Shown here one piece after another: positions 59,922 through 64,000 of a stretch of DNA of 64,000 bases. The stretch is taken from the NCBI GenBank assembly GCA_027625915.1, contig JANTQA010000023.1:12958001-13022000 (forward strand), in the 5' to 3' direction. The first letter of the stretch is position 1, and every line of letters starts with the position of its first letter. This stretch comes from Anaeramoeba flamelloides (taxonomy: Eukaryota > Metamonada > Anaeramoebidae). The notes beneath the pieces are model-generated. The model saw only the letters and a list, made by a program, of their open reading frames with translations. It ran no database searches and was not told where the DNA came from. The position numbers and the translations under genes were made by a program.

Positions 59922-61165
59922 AATTATTTCCAAGATCGGATTTTATAGGTTGTTTATTGAAATTAAATTTATATTTAATAATGTATTTATAATAATTTGT
60001 TTTTTTTTTTATCAAATCTAAAATGAGATGGGTTTTATTGAGGTTACTAATCTTCTAAAAGATATAATATACCTTAACCTTGTGTTGTGGATTAAGATTG
60101 ATGTTTGTAATTTATATTTTAATCTTCTTCAATAAATTCTTTTTCAGAAACATAAATACCATCCAAAAAACATTCTGATATCTTTGTTACGCACATTGCA
60201 AATTTGATGGATTTGTGCACCTGTTTGTTTTTGTTCATTTTAAGAGAATTAAAAAAAAAAAAAAAAGAATGAAAGATAATGAGAATAAGAAAAAGAATAA
60301 GGAAACAAAAGAAAATAAAATAAAATAAAAAAAAAAAAAAATAATAAAAAGAAAAAAGAAACTTACAACAAAGGGAAACTAATGTGACATCATTTCCTTC
60401 AAGATAAATTTCATCTTTGGTTTTTTCTGATCTGAAAACTTTTACACCTTCAAGCATTCTAACTTTTCTTTCGATTTTTTCACCAAGGAAATTTCTGATT
60501 TCGATGAAAGATCCATTTTCTGGTATATTGAGATTGATTGGAAAATGATTGTATGCAAGTTTCATTCTGTATCTGTATCCTTTGGTAACACCATTAATCA
60601 TGTTTTGGATATGGGCAACAATTGTTCTCACACCACACACTTGTTTACGTTTGGCAAGCCATAATGTGACTGTAACTTCTTTTTTTTCTTTATCGGACAC
60701 CAAATGTAATTTTGTGTGTTTGAAATTTTGTTTTAATGTTCCTCTTGGTCCCTTGACAATAACAATTCTTGCTTTGGTTGTGATTTCAACTGAACAGATC
60801 CGGAAAGAAAAATTTTTGAAAAAAAAAAAAAGAAAAAACAAAAAAGAAAAAAAAAAAAGCAAAAAAAATTAAAAAAAAAAGAAAAAGAAAGAAAAAAAAC
60901 AAAAAAAATTAATCTTGAAATTAGTTTTGAAAGCAAAAGGAAAGAAAGTGTTTCAAGTGAAATGTGGGATTTGTTTATTTACCATTTTCTGGTACTTTGA
61001 CAACTTCTGTGGTCTTGAGGAATTTCATTGTTCTAAATTTAATTCAATAAGAAATATTTAAAAAAAATGAATCTTTGTTTTTTTTTTTTATTGAAAGAAG
61101 ATTTTAACTTGTAGAAATTGATTTGAGATTCAGTGGTTGATTAAAATCTATTTTTTTATGAGGTT
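59922..61165 (-). repeat. Duplicated block B containing RPL9
   Basis: Counterpart of 36390-37645, same strand, 23.5 kb away. The left edge follows a GAAAAA repeat (59897-59915). Confidence 0.85.
60144..61028 (-). CDS. RPL9: Ribosomal protein L9 (uL6), copy B
   Basis: Same role and structure as copy A. Exons are 60983-61028, 60367-60789 and 60144-60220; introns are 193 and 146 bp, both phase 1. Exon 2 encodes the same residues as copy A. Exon 3 reads NKDIRM and then meets a six-T run on the sense strand (60165-60170) where copy A has five. The frame then ends after FFGWYLCF, giving 181 residues. The conserved [15 protein letters not shown] and its TAA (60119-60121) are present in the neighbouring frame. 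A long unspliced frame at 60119-60862 reads through intron 2 and is not the protein. Either this copy has a truncated tail or one base is wrong in the assembly. Confidence 0.85.
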
Positions 61166-61598
61166 TAATTGATAAATTGAACTCAGAATTAAAATACATT
61201 GAGAAATTCTTAACTTTGTGATTTGAGGGATTATCTAAAAATTTCAAAAAATTGTTAGTTAATTCCTTTTGGATAAATTCCTAAACTCAAATTTCAAAAG
61301 AGTTTGTTGTCAAGAACATTTACAAAACCAGCCAATTTGTTGAGTTTCCGAACAATTAAACTTTAAAAAATTTATTCTTCAAAGTTGATTAAAAAAAACT
61401 AAAATTCAACCAAATCTAGAATAATTGAAAAACAATTTTTTAATAAATAAGTTAATTTTATTTTGTTTTTCTGAAAATATATATTTATGGGATCTTTAAA
61501 ACACTATATCCCTGGTATTGATAAAAAACACACAAAGTAAATTATTTGGAACCACAAGAGTTATCACTGTGCCATTTTTTTGATTTCATCAATACTTG
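61166..61598. other. Intergenic, no feature recognised
   Basis: Sequence upstream of RPL9 copy B, unrelated to that upstream of copy A. No motif is recognised. Confidence 0.4.
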
Positions 61599-62071
61599 TA
61601 CAGTGATCAAAAGAAAGCGTACCACAAGTGGATATAGGGTGTTTCACAATAAAATCTGTGCTCTTTTTTCTTTATGATCCCAATGTAACATCTAATTAAA
61701 CTATTCAATATTAAAAATAAAGTCATCCCATTTTTGAAAGTAAACTCCTTGATGTTTTGAATAATTTTTAAATTAAGAAGGAAATTTATTCAAAATTTTT
61801 CAATTTTTATGAAATTTTTTGTTTAATTGATAATAATTTCAAAAAATTTACTTTATATTATGAGATTAATTTTTCTATTTGTGTGGTTATTTTGATTATT
61901 TCTTTTTTTAATAAGAGAACTTTCAATATTCAATACCATATTTAGTTATTTTTTAACTGTAGGTTTTTTTGATCATTTTAATATGTATGTCTTCTAAAAA
62001 ACAAAAAAACACGGTTTTTAATTTTGAAACATATATTAAACCTTGTTGAAAAATTTATTTTGATAACAGTA
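61599..62071 (+). mobile_element. Tc1/mariner-like non-autonomous element, copy 3
   Basis: Left TACAGTGATCAAAAGAAAGC then GTACCACAAG; right reversed TACTGTTATCAAAATAAA. It aligns with the reverse complement of 7137-7619: CAATGTAACATCTAATTAAA, TTTTGAAAGTAAA, TTTCTTTTTTTAATAAGAGA and AAAAAAACACGG-TTTT. It is 473 bp against 483 bp for copy 1, and no transposase is visible. Confidence 0.65.
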
Positions 62072-63129
62072 TTTACAATTTAAATGTGATAAAATTTCAT
62101 ATGTTCATCTTTTTTCAATTTTTAAATCTTAATTTGATTTAGGATTCTGAGTTCACACAATATATCTTATTAAAAAAGTCAAAATAAATAAATAGAGTTT
62201 ACAAAAACACACATTGTAAAAATTTATTTCTCTATTTTTCCATTGTTTTGATAAAAATTGTTTTTTCGGAAGAGTCTATTTCTGTTGAATAACTTTTTCG
62301 CAATGGTATAAAACTTTAAATATGAATAGATTTTTTTAGTAAATAATTTCAAAAATAAATTACAAATAACTCTACATGAATTTTTGTAAAAAAAAATTAA
62401 GTTTTATTATTATTTTGAAAATAGATACTAAACCTTGACCAAATCATACCTCATTTCAATTTGGCATCTCCAGTAAAAACATATATTCTGAAAAGTAGTA
62501 TTATATTACACCTCACACATTATTTGATAAAGTAGTTTCTTCTAAAAACCGAATTTTATTAAAAAAAATCACAAAATAGAGTTAAAATTGTTACAATTAC
62601 TCTTCATAAAAAAAATTTTCATAAAAATTTAAAGTTTATAATTTTTCTTTTTTTGATTACTTCCTGAAGAATAAAACATATTAACAAATAAAAGATCTTT
62701 GATCTAAATTCTTTTTCAAGATATTATACAATTTAGAAAAATTAAATTTTGGAGGTTCTAATAAGATTTATTTTTTTAATTTAATAGTCAAAAAATTGTA
62801 AAAAATTGTTATTCACATTTAAAAGGTGATTTTATTATCTTTCAAAAGAATTTTAAATTTAATAAATATTTTTTGAAAAGCAAATCAATTATTTTTACTA
62901 AAAAATTATTTATTGTTTGAAAATTTTATCTATATTGATATTCACTTTTTCATTAGGTTTTTTTGAATTCTTGAAATAAATCGAAAATTTAATAAAATTT
63001 TCAGTTTATTCCAAAAAGTAAAAAAAAAGGAGGAAAATTTTGTTAAATTTTCCAATACAATGTAAAAAATATAAAATTTTTTTATTGTTAAATTGATTTT
63101 TTATATTCTTACCTTATTTCAGGATTTTT
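62072..63129. other. Intergenic with one hairpin related to the RasGEF-intron cluster
   Basis: 62953-63030 pairs GGTTTTTTTGAATTCTTGAA and AATCGAAAATTT with AAATTTTCAGTTTATT and AAAGTAAAAAAAAGG, the same design as the inner hairpin near 22420. No gene is seen. Confidence 0.45.
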
Positions 63130-63356
63130 ATTAAAATTGGGGTGGGACTGTTTTCTCCAAAAAAGTGTTTTTTTTTTAATATTTTTTTAAAAATATTTCC
63201 AATAATACTATTTTGAAACAAATACCATAGCAATTGATTCAACAAGTATTAATATTAGACTTAGTTTGATATTTTTAATTAACAAATGACACCAGTCACA
63301 AAGAAATTATTTTATGAAATGTAAAAACAATGCCACACTTTTTTGGGAATACCTTA
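63130..63356. repeat. Partial TIR element (GGTATTTCCAAAAAAGTGGGG family), copy 3
   Basis: Aligns with 35330-35555: CCAAAAAA-GTGTT, TTTTGAAA-AAATAC, GTATTAATATTA, ATTTTATGAAAT, ending CACACTTTTTTGGGAATACC then TTA. The left half of the element is missing. Confidence 0.55.
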
Positions 63357-64000
63357 TTTTAAAATAATTTTTTTTGAAAAGTTAACAAAATTAACCAAAA
63401 TACAAAAATATTAAAAATAATTTTTTCAATGGACTAATATTTTTTACAAAAGTAAACTAAATCTTGTTGAGACTCCATACATTTTTTTTTTATTTGTGAA
63501 TTTTTTTTTATTAAAAAGATGACTTTAACCCATTTAAAAAAAGCACTAATTTGCGATATTTTTTGAAATCCAAAATGTATATTTTCAATAATTCACATAA
63601 AAAAGGATCAATAGTTTTATTTAAGAAATAAGTTAATTCTTGAAAATAGTTAAACATATTTTTAATTTCAAGTTGTCAAGTCTAGATTTAGAAAGAAATT
63701 TTTTATTTTGTAATTAGTTTTAATTATTAATTTTTAAATACAAATCTCAACCAATAAAATTAATTGTGGTATTGGTTATTAAACAAATCTAAATTTGACA
63801 ACAGTTTAAAAAAGACTTAATCAATGAAATGAAGATCTAAACCATTTTCAATAATATTGACAGACCTAATACTAGTTATTGAAAGTTGTTTTAAGTGATT
63901 TTCCTGATATTCAAATCAAAAATTTATTTTCAAATTGTTGGATCAGAATAATTTTTTCTATTTTTGTAAAATTTTAATTTTTTTCAATGAATTTCCAAAT
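63357..64000. other. Intergenic to the window end
   Basis: AT-rich; no gene or repeat recognised. Confidence 0.4.

Noticed and set aside
60119-60862. Single long RPL9 frame without introns
   Set aside because: It reads poly-F/poly-K intron sequence and joins the last exon in the wrong frame (SECFLDG instead of RMFLDG).
1-64000. CRISPR arrays, bacterial operons, rRNA genes, LTR elements or virus-like genes
   Set aside because: None seen. The repeats are irregular TIR elements or microsatellites, and no reverse transcriptase, integrase or capsid-like frame was found.

Overview
The window is eukaryotic nuclear DNA, very AT-rich (roughly four A/T in five bases by eye) and gene-poor. Only five or six protein genes can be supported in 64 kb, and the rest is repeats, microsatellites and long A or T tracts. 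Genes have spliceosomal GT-AG introns with donors GTAAAT, GTATGT, GTAATA or GTAAGT, and acceptors that often follow A-rich rather than T-rich DNA. The standard code fits: TAA and TGA both end good genes. Lysine/glutamate tracts, a LisH-containing RasGEF and low gene density suggest a free-living amoeboid protist. An Anaeramoeba-like metamonad is my best guess and a dictyostelid-like amoeba is less likely; this is inference from style, not from a marker gene.

Layout. 1-7.9 kb: an unrecognised protein fragment at the left edge, then inverted-repeat elements and TA microsatellites. 7.9-9.6 kb: an intronless PIG-S, a subunit of the GPI transamidase. 9.6-14.7 kb: repeats. 14.8-15.7 kb: a small three-exon CAP-Gly protein. 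18.6-25.2 kb (possibly from 17.9 kb): one multi-exon RasGEF gene (coiled coil, LisH, RasGEF_N, CDC25). It is split by a 3.65-kb intron full of repeats and nested hairpins. 25-36 kb: repeats, including a 2.2-kb foldback. 36.6-37.5 kb and 60.1-61.0 kb: two near-identical copies of ribosomal protein L9 (uL6). 44.4-47.7 kb: a three-exon secreted surface protein (signal peptide, CAP/SCP domain, carbohydrate-binding-like domain, EGF, five cadherin-like repeats, GPI-type tail). 48-64 kb: mostly dispersed elements plus the second RPL9.

The strongest overall signal is the non-coding part. At least ten families of short elements with terminal inverted repeats (TIRs) occur, many in two to five copies. 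Most are bounded by TA, as expected of the Tc1/mariner superfamily, yet no transposase gene is visible, so they look non-autonomous (MITE-like). A separate 1.2-kb element with subterminal TCGCGAT repeats looks hAT-like.

The genes do not form an operon or pathway cluster. One functional link can be inferred: PIG-S helps attach GPI anchors, and the surface protein ends in what looks like a GPI-attachment signal.
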